A stretch of DNA of 64,000 bases from the NCBI GenBank assembly GCA_016715965.1, contig JADJXG010000001.1:1741501-1805500 (forward strand), given 5' to 3'. Under the pieces are notes generated by a model that searched no databases, was not told the origin of the DNA, and saw only the letters and a program-made list of their open reading frames with translations. The first letter of the stretch is position 1; the number at the start of each line of letters is the position of its first letter. Both the position numbers and the translations under genes were made by a program. This document shows, piece by piece, positions 36,548-45,547 of the stretch. The DNA is from Saprospiraceae bacterium (GTDB taxonomy: Bacteria > Bacteroidota > Bacteroidia > Chitinophagales > Saprospiraceae).

Positions 36548-38683
36548 TTAATTTCTCTCAAATATAAATTTATACCGATTGGTGCAATTTTTTGTTCTGC
36601 ATCCTGTAGCTTTACATTCATGGATTGTTTCAAAGACAACTTCAACCGGTCCATTGTCATCTCTTACACCTTTGTTGTCAAGAATTTTGATTTCTTTGGC
36701 CTTTTTGTATTCGACTGATTTGGCTTTATCTTCTGCAGGAAGGGTTAAAATTCCCTGCCCAAATATTTTGTATTTTAATTCAAAAGGAGCACATTTTTCT
36801 TCACAACCCTTACAGGCTGGGTTAAGTTGTTCTTTGTCCAAAATGATTTTGATTTTATCCCTCTTGTTTACTTTGCTGCTGAAGGTTTTTACAGAGGCCT
36901 TTTCAAACACCATACTTTGGGCAGGATTTTTTTCATGTTGCACATTGAATTCCAATTTTTGATCAGGACAATCGCATGCAGCGTTCGTTCTTGGAATTTT
37001 TATATGAAACTCTTCTGTGCATTCTACCTGGGTACAATTTTTAGATCCACATTGGTAGTGGATTTTTATTTTGACGGCAATTGGAGTGTTGCCGTTTGGA
37101 ACGACAAAACTTTGTTCCTTCATTACCTCTATTTCTTTTAGATTATTGATTGTACTTGAACTCATGCTGGTAAGTTCGCCATAAGAAATAAAAGGCGGTG
37201 CTACTGCATTGGGCTTACATTTCAATTTATCGGTAGGACATATTTTACAGACTTGAGTTAAATTTTCTACATGAATATAAACCGTGTCACCGGATGCAAC
37301 CGGCTTGGTGGAACTCAGTGTAGTTTTTCTTTCAATCCGAAATGTATTATTGGACTCCCGAATTCGAAATGGTTGGTTGTTGAATTGCAGTATTTCTTCG
37401 CTGACACCCTTTATGATAATCTTAGCATCGAATGCGATCGTATCGCATTCACATGTTTTTTTGTCGATAAGCATGGGCTCATCTTCAGAATTAAGACCTG
37501 GAGGACCTTGCTCTTTTTTTGGGAAAATTTTTGCTGTTATTCCAACCAATTCTATGGTTTGAAAAATATTAGTGATCTCAAGATCTAGTGCTTTCTTTTT
37601 TTCTTCAGGATATTGACTAACCGGGACTGATGTTTTTTCGTCGATTTGATCGTAAATTTTTTTAGCAAAATCTTCTTTTTCGTACGAGCCACCAAAAACA
37701 GAATAGGTATATCCCCAGAAAGTTTGCTGAATGAGAATCGTATCTTCTTTGGGTGGATTGGAGGAATAGATTGTTTTAACCTGATTGTTTTTTCTGAGTG
37801 TATCCAATGCAATTGTAATGCGTTTGAAAACGTCGTTCACCACACTCGCGTATTCCTCCGGATATTTTGTCGGGTCCAAGGTACTACCCAATGGGGTGGT
37901 GGTTCCGGGAATAAGGGTGGTTGTCGTGGTTCCTGAAATCCAGCCTTTTTCAGGTTTGGGTGTCCAGTCATCTGGCAATGTTGGAATAGGATGGATCCAT
38001 TTTTCAAATGGAGGGAATTCTTCTCCCTCAGGGACGGGTGGTACCGTGGGATCCGTACAAAAACCAATCATTGGAATTGATGTAGTACTGTTGGGTGGTA
38101 TAACAAAATAAATCCCTTCAGGTACCAGATAAGATTGATATTTACCAAGGGAGACTATAAAAAATGGTCCCCATTTTAAAACATAAGGAACATCCGAATC
38201 ATTGCGGATCACAAGGATTCCTATTCTTCCGGTCGTTTGTCCGGTGCCTTTGGCCTGGATGTCTATTTTATATTTTTTCCATTCATTGGGGTCGATGGAT
38301 CCACTTGCTGCTGCACCCGCAGATTCTGATCCTGAGCTGGCCCTTATTTCGGCTGGTTTGGCACTGGAAGCACTCATCTGATCAGAAAGAAAACTCTCCA
38401 TGATAAATCCTGTGGTTCCATCCTTTAATTTTATACGGATGAATTTGCGGCTTCTGGCTTTGTCCTCAGTACTCAAACTAAAAAATCTTGCGTGTTCTGC
38501 GGAGTCTACAATTTCTACAGTTTCGTCCAGCTTAACTTTTCCAATGGATTCACCCAGGGTATTATTCTCATCCAGCACTTCCCCTTGAGGAACAGCAACG
38601 TAAGCATGTCTTTTTTGAGAATGGGTAGTTGAGAGTGAAGCAAAAAAGATGACAATGCAAATGGTGGACAAAATGATTTTCAT
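36548..38683 (-). CDS. Secreted SH3-like protein with two Cys-rich modules
   Basis: A 711-residue protein with a signal peptide (about residues 1-22). The N-terminal part (VAVPQGEVLDENNTLGESIGKVKL, TGFIMESFLS) looks like a bacterial SH3-like fold. The C-terminal 310 residues consist of two tandem modules of about 150 residues. Each starts with a C-x-C-D/P, then a strand-rich stretch, a C-K-x-C cluster (CKICPTDKLKC; CKGCEEKC), and ends in C-x4-C-T or C-x4-CTN (CGSKNCTQVEC; CRTKNCTN). No enzyme motif is seen. It is the upstream partner of the protease gene at 32370. One possibility is a surface scaffold or substrate-binding partner (inference). Confidence 0.55.
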   Translation of the reverse strand: MKIILSTICIVIFFASLSTTHSQKRHAYVAVPQGEVLDENNTLGESIGKVKLDETVEIVDSAEHARFFSLSTEDKARSRKFIRIKLKDGTTGFIMESFLSDQMSASSAKPAEIRASSGSESAGAAASGSIDPNEWKKYKIDIQAKGTGQTTGRIGILVIRNDSDVPYVLKWGPFFIVSLGKYQSYLVPEGIYFVIPPNSTTSIPMIGFCTDPTVPPVPEGEEFPPFEKWIHPIPTLPDDWTPKPEKGWISGTTTTTLIPGTTTPLGSTLDPTKYPEEYASVVNDVFKRITIALDTLRKNNQVKTIYSSNPPKEDTILIQQTFWGYTYSVFGGSYEKEDFAKKIYDQIDEKTSVPVSQYPEEKKKALDLEITNIFQTIELVGITAKIFPKKEQGPPGLNSEDEPMLIDKKTCECDTIAFDAKIIIKGVSEEILQFNNQPFRIRESNNTFRIERKTTLSSTKPVASGDTVYIHVENLTQVCKICPTDKLKCKPNAVAPPFISYGELTSMSSSTINNLKEIEVMKEQSFVVPNGNTPIAVKIKIHYQCGSKNCTQVECTEEFHIKIPRTNAACDCPDQKLEFNVQHEKNPAQSMVFEKASVKTFSSKVNKRDKIKIILDKEQLNPACKGCEEKCAPFELKYKIFGQGILTLPAEDKAKSVEYKKAKEIKILDNKGVRDDNGPVEVVFETIHECKATGCRTKNCTNRYKFIFERN

Positions 38684-39124
38684 GGTCTTGAATATTTAGA
38701 AATTGAATAATCAGTCCAATTCGATTTGCGGTTACCTACTTATCTTTTTTTTTTACGTGCTAATTGGTTTGAAATCCTCCATTGAGTGTAAATTCACTCG
38801 CATTATTTAATCATGGTACTGGTAACCAAATATGGGAATTACACCTTGCAAAAATAATAAAAGTCATTAACAATCCAATGGCCAAAAGTTAATGATTCGT
38901 TAATAATTGGTCCTCCAAATAGGACTTTAAGAAGAATACTTTTTTCCTTCTTTGAGAATTCCAATCAAGTAATTGGATCATTTCATGACAAGAACCTAAA
39001 GTCAAATTTGCACCCCATTGTCTTCTTCTTCAAAAGGGCTGGTTTTTTTTATTAATCAATGGAATTTTTACAATCCAATGTCTAAACCATGGTTATTTCG
39101 GATGAATCGCTTTTAATAATTTCT
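38684..39124. other. Gene-free AT-rich intergenic stretch
   Basis: No open frame with a plausible start, no strong hairpin. It contains the promoter area of the 38683 gene and the downstream end of the formate dehydrogenase operon. Confidence 0.45.
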
Positions 39125-41872
39125 TTAAGATGCTTTGCGGATTCTACAAGACACCACTTTGTACTCCGGACACATCGCAATTTCATCACTGATATCTGAA
39201 GTAACCAGATTGAGCATCAGTTCAGGAAAATGAAAGGTTGTGCTGAGGATGCCCGGTTTTACCTCATCGGTCACCACAGCTTTGATTTTTACCTCTCCTC
39301 TGGCAGATTCGACTGCGACATAATCTCCATCTGTAATATTATTTTTTTGTGCGTCTTCTGGATGGATCATCAGAATGTCTTCAGTGATGATTTCTGCGTT
39401 TCCTGTGCGTCGCGTCATGGTACCGACATTGTAATGCTCCAGAACCCTGTTGGTGGTGAGGATGTAAGGAAACTCTGCAGCGTGATCCAAAATTTCAGGC
39501 GTCTCCACATATTCTTTGAAGACGAATTTTCCTTTACCTCTTTTAAACTCATCCCGATGCAAAATTTTGGTATCAGAACCGTCCGCCAGCACAGGCCATT
39601 GTTTTCCATTATCGCCCAATTCATCCCATTTGACACCAGCAAAGAATGGCACAATTTGGGATATTTCTTCCAGCAATTTTTTTGGATCGTAATCCTCCTG
39701 GGCATATCCCATTCGATTCATGATATCCACCACGATTTGTCCGTCCACTTTGGCTTCGCCGATTGGTTTGACCACCTGGTGCACTTTTTGAATTCTTCTT
39801 TCACCGTTGGTAAAAGTCCCAGATTTTTCAAGAAAAGATGCTCCGGGCAATACCACGTGTGCCAACTCAGTAGTTTCTGTTAAAAACAATTCCTGAACGA
39901 CCAACAATTCCAATGATTTCAAAGCTTTAATAACCTTGTTCGTGTTGGGGTCTGATTGAGCCATGTCTTCACCCATCACCCACATGGCTTTAAATTCACC
40001 GGCAATGGCGGCATTGTACATTTCGGGAATTTTCATGCCGATTTCTTTGGGCAATTCCGCCCCATAAAACTGATCATATTTGGCCAGAACAGCAGGATCT
40101 TTCAAATCCAGATAACCTGCTCCCTGATAGGGTTGCACACCCATATCGGCCATACCCTGTACATTGTTTTGTCCTCTCAAAGGATTCACACCAACTCCGG
40201 GTCTTCCGATGTTTCCGGTGATCATGGCCAGATCGGCGATCATCATTACGGTGTAAGTACCTTGATAATGTTCGGTAACACCCAATCCGTGAAAACACAT
40301 TGCATTGCCAGCAGTGGCGTATGCAATGGCGGCTTCACGGGCTTGTTCTCTGCTTACGCCAGATACTTCTTCCAGTTCGCGGATGTTTAAGCAGAGAATA
40401 TTGTTTTTAAAATCTTCGAAACCCTCTGTCCTTTGATCGATAAAATGCTTGTTGACTAGACCTTCCTCGATGATGTAATAGAGCATCATATTGAGTACGG
40501 CCACATTGGTGCCCGGTCTTAACTGCAGGTGGTGTGTGGCATATTTGGCCATCTCGGTTCTTCTCGGATCAATGACGATCGTTGTCTTGCCCTTCATGGC
40601 ATGCTGCTTGAGCTTGGCACCGGTTACTGGGTGTCCATCGGTGGGATTTGCACCAATGATCATGATCGCATCTGCCAATGGAATGTCTTCAATGGAATTG
40701 GTGGCAGCGCCGGTTCCAAAAGTACGCTGCAATCCAAGTGCCGTCGGTGAATGACAAACCCTGGCACAACCATCAATATTGTTTGTACCTATCACCACGC
40801 GGATAAATTTCTGCATCAGATAATTTTCCTCATTGGTACAACGGGCGGAAGAGATTCCTCCGATGGCGTTTGGACCATATTTGGATTTTATTTCTTTTAG
40901 TTTTGAAGCAATGAAATCATAGGCTTCCTCCCAGCTCACGCGCTCCAGAACACCATTCTTGCGAATCATGGGATGTTTGATCCGCTCTGGATGTTTATAA
41001 AATTTGAAAGCAAATCTTCCTTTAAGACAAGTATGGCCCTTATTGACTTCAGCGTTGTAAGGGGCCTGAATGCTGAGTATTTCCCCATTTTTAACACTGA
41101 CTTCCAAATTGCATCCAACACCACAGTAAGTACAAACGGTGCGCACTTTATCTTGTCCGACCAGTGCCTTGGACTGGAACACATCTGAAATGGCAGAAGT
41201 GGGACAAGCCTGCGCACAGGCACCGCAACTCACACATTCCGAATCAAAGAAACTTTGATTGTTACCCTTGATGATCTGGCTGTCGAACCCTCTGCCCATG
41301 ACACTGAGCACCAGTTGACCCTGCACCTCATCGCATGCCCGGACACAGCGATAGCACATGATGCATTTGGATAAATCGGAAGTCATGTATGGATGGCTCA
41401 GGTCTTTTTGTCTATCCAAGTGATTTTTTCCTTCCGGATATCTGACTTTACGGATTCCCACCACAGCAGCTGTGTCTTGTAATTCGCAATTGCCATTGAC
41501 TTCGCAGGTCAGGCAATCCAGCGGATGATCAGTAAGGACCAGCTCGATGATGTTTTTGCGAAGATTTTGAATGGACTCGCTGTTGGTATAGATCAGCATA
41601 TTTTCTTCTACCGGCGTGTGGCAGGAAGCCACGGTCCGGAGTGTCCTATTGCCGGGGCGACCCACTTCAACACTGCAGACCCGGCAGGAACCGAAAGCTT
41701 CCAGATTGGGAGCGTCGCAAAGCGTGGGGATCTGGTTTTTACCAAAATGTCTTTTGACAAATTGGAGGATCGTTTCTCCATCCTGAATCTCGTATTTGCG
41801 ACCATCGATTTCAGCGGTCTTGGTCCGGATTTCCTGGTTCTGGAATTCTGTGATCAACAAGCCGTTTTTCAT
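39125..41872 (-). CDS. fdsA: NAD-dependent formate dehydrogenase, alpha (molybdenum) subunit
   Basis: Oxidises formate to CO2 at a molybdenum/tungsten-bis-pyranopterin centre. The 915-residue protein has, in order: a 2Fe-2S ferredoxin-like domain (C-D-A, C-R-V-C-S cysteines, about residues 35-75), a NuoG-type C-x-x-C-x-x-C-E region, two 4Fe-4S clusters (about 140-230, CIMCYRCVRACDE and CVSCGACAQACP), a third cluster (CTYCGVGC), and the molybdopterin domain. The active-site residue is Cys373 in ARVCHSPTA rather than selenocysteine. The final domain has the aspartate-decarboxylase-like fold. It is separated from the diaphorase gene 45942-47606 by a 4-kb island. Start 41872 gives the best N-terminus. 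Partner FdsG/FdsB functions are in the fused upstream gene. Confidence 0.92.
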   Translation of the reverse strand: MKNGLLITEFQNQEIRTKTAEIDGRKYEIQDGETILQFVKRHFGKNQIPTLCDAPNLEAFGSCRVCSVEVGRPGNRTLRTVASCHTPVEENMLIYTNSESIQNLRKNIIELVLTDHPLDCLTCEVNGNCELQDTAAVVGIRKVRYPEGKNHLDRQKDLSHPYMTSDLSKCIMCYRCVRACDEVQGQLVLSVMGRGFDSQIIKGNNQSFFDSECVSCGACAQACPTSAISDVFQSKALVGQDKVRTVCTYCGVGCNLEVSVKNGEILSIQAPYNAEVNKGHTCLKGRFAFKFYKHPERIKHPMIRKNGVLERVSWEEAYDFIASKLKEIKSKYGPNAIGGISSARCTNEENYLMQKFIRVVIGTNNIDGCARVCHSPTALGLQRTFGTGAATNSIEDIPLADAIMIIGANPTDGHPVTGAKLKQHAMKGKTTIVIDPRRTEMAKYATHHLQLRPGTNVAVLNMMLYYIIEEGLVNKHFIDQRTEGFEDFKNNILCLNIRELEEVSGVSREQAREAAIAYATAGNAMCFHGLGVTEHYQGTYTVMMIADLAMITGNIGRPGVGVNPLRGQNNVQGMADMGVQPYQGAGYLDLKDPAVLAKYDQFYGAELPKEIGMKIPEMYNAAIAGEFKAMWVMGEDMAQSDPNTNKVIKALKSLELLVVQELFLTETTELAHVVLPGASFLEKSGTFTNGERRIQKVHQVVKPIGEAKVDGQIVVDIMNRMGYAQEDYDPKKLLEEISQIVPFFAGVKWDELGDNGKQWPVLADGSDTKILHRDEFKRGKGKFVFKEYVETPEILDHAAEFPYILTTNRVLEHYNVGTMTRRTGNAEIITEDILMIHPEDAQKNNITDGDYVAVESARGEVKIKAVVTDEVKPGILSTTFHFPELMLNLVTSDISDEIAMCPEYKVVSCRIRKAS

Positions 41873-41968
41873 ATTTTGAGAATATTTGGTACGAAGATAC
41901 AAAAACTCCAGGCTTTATAGGTAAAAATAACTCAGTAACTCAGATTCATAATCCATGCAATGAATGCC

Positions 41969-42157
41969 CTATTTTTTAGAACCGGGCAATTCACAATGGA
42001 TACTTCGATCTACTTCTTCAGTTATTCGGAGACTAACTCTTTTGATCAGGTCTTTAATGTCCTTAGAAGCATTATTGGATGAGCTTTTTGTGATTTCAGT
42101 CCATTTTGAGATTTGCAAATTGCCTTCAAAAATCTGTTTTATTAAGTAGATCCTTAT
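41969..42157 (-). pseudogene. Remnant of a Fic-family protein (C-terminal winged-helix segment)
   Basis: The codons down to the stop at 41969 give an I-F-E-G-N-L-Q-x-S-K-W-x-x-I-T-K-S-S run, then a K-D-I-K-D-L-I-K segment. This fits the C-terminal region of DUF4172-type Fic proteins of Bacteroidota, where a conserved F-E-G-N-L-x-T-S-K-W-A-K-x-T-K-x-S-x-x-T-A-x-R-D-I pattern precedes the end. No Fic core motif (HPFxxGNGR) exists upstream, and the frame runs into palindromic sequence, so the gene is truncated. Identification is from family memory, without a search. Confidence 0.5.
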
Positions 42158-42202
42158 TTTGTTTGAAAAAAAGAGTGAGCTTATAGAACAAATACAGAAA
42201 TT

Positions 42203-42247
42203 ATTCACCGCAAATTTGCGGTGAATAGAAAAAATATTCACCGCAAA
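42203..42247. repeat. Perfect 24-bp palindrome plus third half-site
   Basis: ATTCACCGCAAA immediately followed by its exact complement TTTGCGGTGAAT (42203-42226), then a third copy of the half-site ATTCACCGCAAA at 42236-42247. It adjoins the Fic remnant and could be an operator or a degraded repeat. Confidence 0.7.
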
Positions 42248-42631
42248 ATCAAGGTCAAGCGATGCTCATATTTAGGATAAAACGCAAGACTATTTAGCCA
42301 GCATTTCCAAAAATCAAGCAAAATATGAGATGAAGTGAGAGGATTAATAGTTATCATAAAATTAAGATTATGAGCAAAATACAAGTATTTGACATTACTT
42401 TTAGTTTACAGTAAATAGTTTACTGTAAACAAATGCGATTTCACGAATTTGGATCACAAAACCAATCTTTTTTGAAGACTCTATTTCATTTTGGAGGGAA
42501 TTGTCTTTCTCGCTCCAATTGCAATAAATTTATTGATGTTTAGTGGAATGTTGTTGGTTCATTGGCGGTGGAAGAGCACATTAGAGATTAATGCTAGCTT
42601 GATGTGACTTTTTATTGCTGAATTCGCTCAA
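42248..42631. other. Gene-free stretch of the formate dehydrogenase island
   Basis: AT-rich sequence with no plausible open frame. It carries the operator-like dyad at 42404-42430 and otherwise nothing recognisable. Confidence 0.4.
42404..42430. promoter_or_regulatory. Operator-like dyad
   Basis: GTTTACAGTAAA, spacer TAG, then the exact inverted arm TTTACTGTAAAC: 12-bp perfect arms. It lies in a gene-poor gap and is a strong regulator-binding candidate whose regulated gene may have been lost with the rest of the island. Confidence 0.55.
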
Positions 42632-43465
42632 TTAGAATTTAATACTTTTTGAAATGAATAATTTTTGATATTTACTTTTAAGCCAAGTTATTTCAAACCA
42701 AGTTCTATCAGTTATTTTTTTCATCTGATCATATGCATCTGCATCCCCTAGTGAAGCCGCTTTTTTATACCATTTGATGCTTTCATTTATATCTTTAGTG
42801 CATCCTAAACCTTTAAAATAGTGGTAGGCTAACTGCTTCATTGAATAAATGTTATTTTCTAACGCTCCTTCCAAATAATAACCAAATTTTTCAATATTGT
42901 CCTCATTAATAAGATTATTTATATACTCTTTGGATTCTTTTATATTACAATATTTAATAACATCTACAAGATCGCTTTTAATATGCACAGTTGATATTTT
43001 ATTAATTTTAGCAAGATCCAAATAATACTTGGCAAATTCATAAAACTTGAGAGCTACACTTTTTAATTTTTGATCAAATGCCATGAAAATTAGTCCGCCA
43101 TGATTTCTAGTGGCATTATTTCCAATTAGTGAAACCAACATTAGCGGAATCTGATCAATAGATATTTTATTGTAGATTTTTTTTAGAACTTCAATTGACT
43201 CAGTAATATAGTATTTGTCTTTTGCAATTGAATGTTTTAAATGATAAAATTTTGAGCCTAAGTCTTGTGGACTTGAGGATAATAAATCTTTAATTAAATT
43301 GTCAAAAATTTCCTTTTGCCAAGAATTTTCAATTTCTTTTGAAATCTTCAAGTTTAAATATTGCTGAAATAATTCTGGAGCTTCTTTCCACATTCCAAAA
43401 TGGCTACCTCCCCATAAAAAATAAAATTCTTTAGCATGCTCCGAGTTGGATATTTTTTCAATCAT
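42632..43465 (-). CDS. Sel1/TPR-like repeat protein, island gene
   Basis: A 277-residue helical protein without a signal. Residues about 195-255 form at least one Sel1-like repeat (MKQLAYHYFKGLGCTKDINESIKWYKKAASLGDADA), the classic A-x-x-x-L-G-x-x-Y-x-x-G-x-G-V-x-x-D pattern. The N-terminal 180 residues show no known domain. It sits on the 4-kb island between the formate dehydrogenase genes, next to the split HNH-type gene and the Fic remnant. Proteins of this kind are often accessory or immunity factors in mobile regions (inference). The gene has low G+C compared with the flanking housekeeping genes, which fits recent acquisition. Start 43465 is the first ATG. Confidence 0.55.
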   Translation of the reverse strand: MIEKISNSEHAKEFYFLWGGSHFGMWKEAPELFQQYLNLKISKEIENSWQKEIFDNLIKDLLSSSPQDLGSKFYHLKHSIAKDKYYITESIEVLKKIYNKISIDQIPLMLVSLIGNNATRNHGGLIFMAFDQKLKSVALKFYEFAKYYLDLAKINKISTVHIKSDLVDVIKYCNIKESKEYINNLINEDNIEKFGYYLEGALENNIYSMKQLAYHYFKGLGCTKDINESIKWYKKAASLGDADAYDQMKKITDRTWFEITWLKSKYQKLFISKSIKF

Positions 43466-43517
43466 AAATCATTGTTTAATTTAGATTACTAATACACGAA
43501 TTAAGTGGCTGGTATTA

Positions 43518-44116
43518 TTAAAGTACAATGAGTGATTTAAAAAATGCAGCACAATCATCAAGATTATCTTTTCCTAATTTTTCTAACTTGTCCATTGCAT
43601 CACTAAATCTATCTTCTGTTGTAAAGTGCTCTGGTTCGAAGACTTGAATGCTCATTGGCTCAAGATTTATGCCAAAATCCGTTGTTTTGCTTTTATCAAT
43701 TTCTTTACTCAACACCCAATTTATTGACATCCATTGATAGGAGGTCCAACCCCCATAGCTAAAATTGTCATTATCATCGGCAAAGATTAGAATTGGACTA
43801 TTGTAAATGTTTGGTAGTTTATTATTACTTAAATCATATAAATACTTAATTCCAAGTTTAAGTTGAAATTCAATTTTGAATGTTTCCGTAAATGATTTAC
43901 CTAAAATAAATTCAGCCAAATCTTTAACATCATATTGTGAGGCATGAGCTACAATTTTACAACCTGCATATTTAGCTATGTACCGGTATAGATTTCTCTT
44001 TTCTTCCATCCATTGTTCTCCGAATATATCTTCAAAGTCAATAAGTTTTTGGCTATGTAATTTTTCAAAATTTAAATCTACATACTCCGTATATCGGTTG
44101 AAGTGGTCCAAGAAAA
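43518..44116 (-). pseudogene. C-terminal part of an HNH-type island gene truncated by the IS3 element
   Basis: An open frame of about 200 residues that begins inside or at the boundary of the IS element. Its first codon would be a TTG within the IS end, so the natural N-terminus is missing. The part present carries no clear motif (hydrophobic and acidic clusters, FADDNDNFSYGGW). The other side of the IS (45548-45817) carries the N-terminal half, which ends in a cysteine/histidine pair like an HNH-type finger. Together they would form one protein of roughly 290 residues. No perfect in-frame restoration could be shown because the element has no target duplication. Confidence 0.5.
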
Positions 44117-44146
44117 TGGTACACAAATCTAACTTAAATTTGTGTT

Positions 44147-44446
44147 ATGGATCAATCAAAGACAAACAATCGGAGGAGGAGGTACGATACCGAGTTTAAG
44201 CTTAATGCCATTCATTTGCTCGAATCCGGGAGGAACGCTAGCGAATTAGCTGATTCTCTTGGCGTTAGTAAGCAAATGCTTTACAATTGGCGTAGTCAAA
44301 TCAGGATTACCAGGAATGCTTCCGTCCAGCCAGGAACAAATAATCCTTATACTGAACTTGAACAGCTCCGTAAGAAATTAAGGGATGTTGAAATGGAAAG
44401 GGATATTTTAAAAAAAGCCTTGAACATTTTCAGCCGGCAGACATGA
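44147..44446 (+). CDS. IS3-family transposase OrfA (DNA-binding part)
   Basis: A 99-residue protein: helix-turn-helix (YDTEFKLNAIHLLESGRNASELADSLGVSKQMLYNWRSQ) followed by a leucine-zipper-like coiled coil (LEQLRKKLRDVEMERDILKKALN). This is the standard OrfA arrangement, which recognises IS ends and dimerises. The slippery A-run at 44410-44417 lies near the end of the frame, and the stop overlaps the OrfB ATG by four bases. A fusion protein by -1 frameshift is expected as the active transposase. Confidence 0.92.
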   Translation: MDQSKTNNRRRRYDTEFKLNAIHLLESGRNASELADSLGVSKQMLYNWRSQIRITRNASVQPGTNNPYTELEQLRKKLRDVEMERDILKKALNIFSRQT

Positions 44447-45333
44447 AACCAAAAGCTGAATTTATCCAGAGTCTAAGCGGTGTGTATCCTACTAACAAGC
44501 TTTGCAAGATGATGAATATTCCAAGGAATACTTTGTATCATTTTATCCACAGGAGGGATTCTCCCACTAAACATTTGGGATTAAGAGACCGAATAAAATC
44601 CGTATTTGACTCTCATATGAATAGGTATGGAAGTCGTAGAATTAAAATGGAATTAGCCGTAAAATATTCAAAAAATGTTAGCCGCCATTTGATTCGCAAA
44701 TGTATGAAGGAACAAAATTTGAAAGCAATCCAGCCAAAGAGTTTTGTTCCAAAAACAACTGATTCCACCGGGACCAAATTTCCTGCACCCAATTTACTTC
44801 TTGATTTTGGAAAGGCGCAAAAACCAAATGAAGTATGGGTTGGTGACATTACCTACATTCCTTTAAAGAATGGCCAATGGGCCTATCTTTCAACTTGGAT
44901 TGATACTTATTTGCATAAAGTAGTGGGCTGGGATGTTCAGACTCATATGAGAAGCGAACTGGTTATTTCAGCCTTCAATAAAGCAAAACTGAAATGCATC
45001 CAAAATAAATTAAGTGTGATTGTCCATTCTGACCGAGGAACGCAGTACTCTAGTAAAGATTTCAAAAATGCCATTAAAGGAAATAGACAAAGTATGACTC
45101 GCAAAAACGAAGTTTATGACAACGCAATTGCCGAATCATTTTTCTCAAGGCTCAAATGCGAATGCATTAGAGGTACTGTATTTGATGATTTGGATCAATT
45201 AAGATTCACTCTGTTTGAATACATAGATGGCTATTACAACACAATCAGAAGGCATTCATCCATTCAATACTATACACCCTTAGAATTTGAAAATATTTAT
45301 TATTCGAAAAATCAATTCACTCATTGCAACTAA
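44443..45333 (+). CDS. IS3-family transposase OrfB (DDE catalytic part)
   Basis: A 296-residue integrase-core (rve) protein. An HTH_21-like N-terminus (YGSRRIKMEL, about residues 65-75) is followed by the DDE core: first Asp in NEVWVGDITYIP (about residue 132), second Asp in VIVHSDRGTQYSS (about 193) and Glu in NAIAESFFSRLKCE (about 229). The tail IDGYYNTIRRHSSIQYYTPLEFE is typical of the IS3 family. All catalytic residues are present, so the element may still be active when supplied with OrfAB. Confidence 0.95.
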   Translation: MKPKAEFIQSLSGVYPTNKLCKMMNIPRNTLYHFIHRRDSPTKHLGLRDRIKSVFDSHMNRYGSRRIKMELAVKYSKNVSRHLIRKCMKEQNLKAIQPKSFVPKTTDSTGTKFPAPNLLLDFGKAQKPNEVWVGDITYIPLKNGQWAYLSTWIDTYLHKVVGWDVQTHMRSELVISAFNKAKLKCIQNKLSVIVHSDRGTQYSSKDFKNAIKGNRQSMTRKNEVYDNAIAESFFSRLKCECIRGTVFDDLDQLRFTLFEYIDGYYNTIRRHSSIQYYTPLEFENIYYSKNQFTHCN

Positions 45334-45394
45334 TATGGAAACAAAACATGACTTTGCATTTTTACCCTTAGACGAGGACCAAGCTTATTGCGGA

Positions 45395-45469
45395 CAAAAT
45401 GTCAAGAGTTCCGCCGACCTCTTTATTCTGTATTCTTCCGGCGGAACTCGACTTGCTCTTGACATTTTG
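45395..45469. repeat. Long hairpin in the non-coding tail of the IS3 element
   Basis: An outer arm of CAAAATGTCAAGAG (14 bases) and its complement CTCTTGACATTTTG enclose an inner arm TTCCGCCG/CGGCGGAA with a 22-base loop and a 7-9 base bulge on one side. The same core (GTCAAGAGTTCCG and GGAACT followed by GCTCTTGAC) occurs in the non-coding tail of the IS481 elements at 55439-55474 and 62929-62964. Confidence 0.85.
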
Positions 45470-45547
45470 GGAGCAATGCTTATCTTTGTCGCAGGGGTAA
45501 AATGTGTACTAATTTTATTTTTTAACTAAATTAGATCAGTGTCCCAT

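Larger units (their letters stand above)
44117..45546 (+). mobile_element. IS3-family insertion sequence, 1430 bp
   Basis: Inverted ends are TGGTACACAAATCTAACTTA and, on the other strand at the right end, TGGGACACTGATCTAATTTA, matching at about 15 of 20 positions. Two overlapping genes (orfA 44147-44446, orfB 44443-45333) follow IS3 layout. A 7-A run followed by G at 44410-44417 provides a typical -1 frameshift site for making OrfAB. I found no target duplication (left flank ends AAAA, right starts TTTA), so the insertion may have been followed by a deletion. The right 200 bases are non-coding and hold a long hairpin. Confidence 0.85.

Noticed and set aside
40748..40760. Selenocysteine at the formate dehydrogenase active site
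   Set aside because: The codon is TGT (Cys), so no recoding element is needed.
45287..45529. Small plus-strand protein at the IS3 right end
   Set aside because: It begins in the end of orfB and runs through the long hairpin; both are better explained as IS tail.
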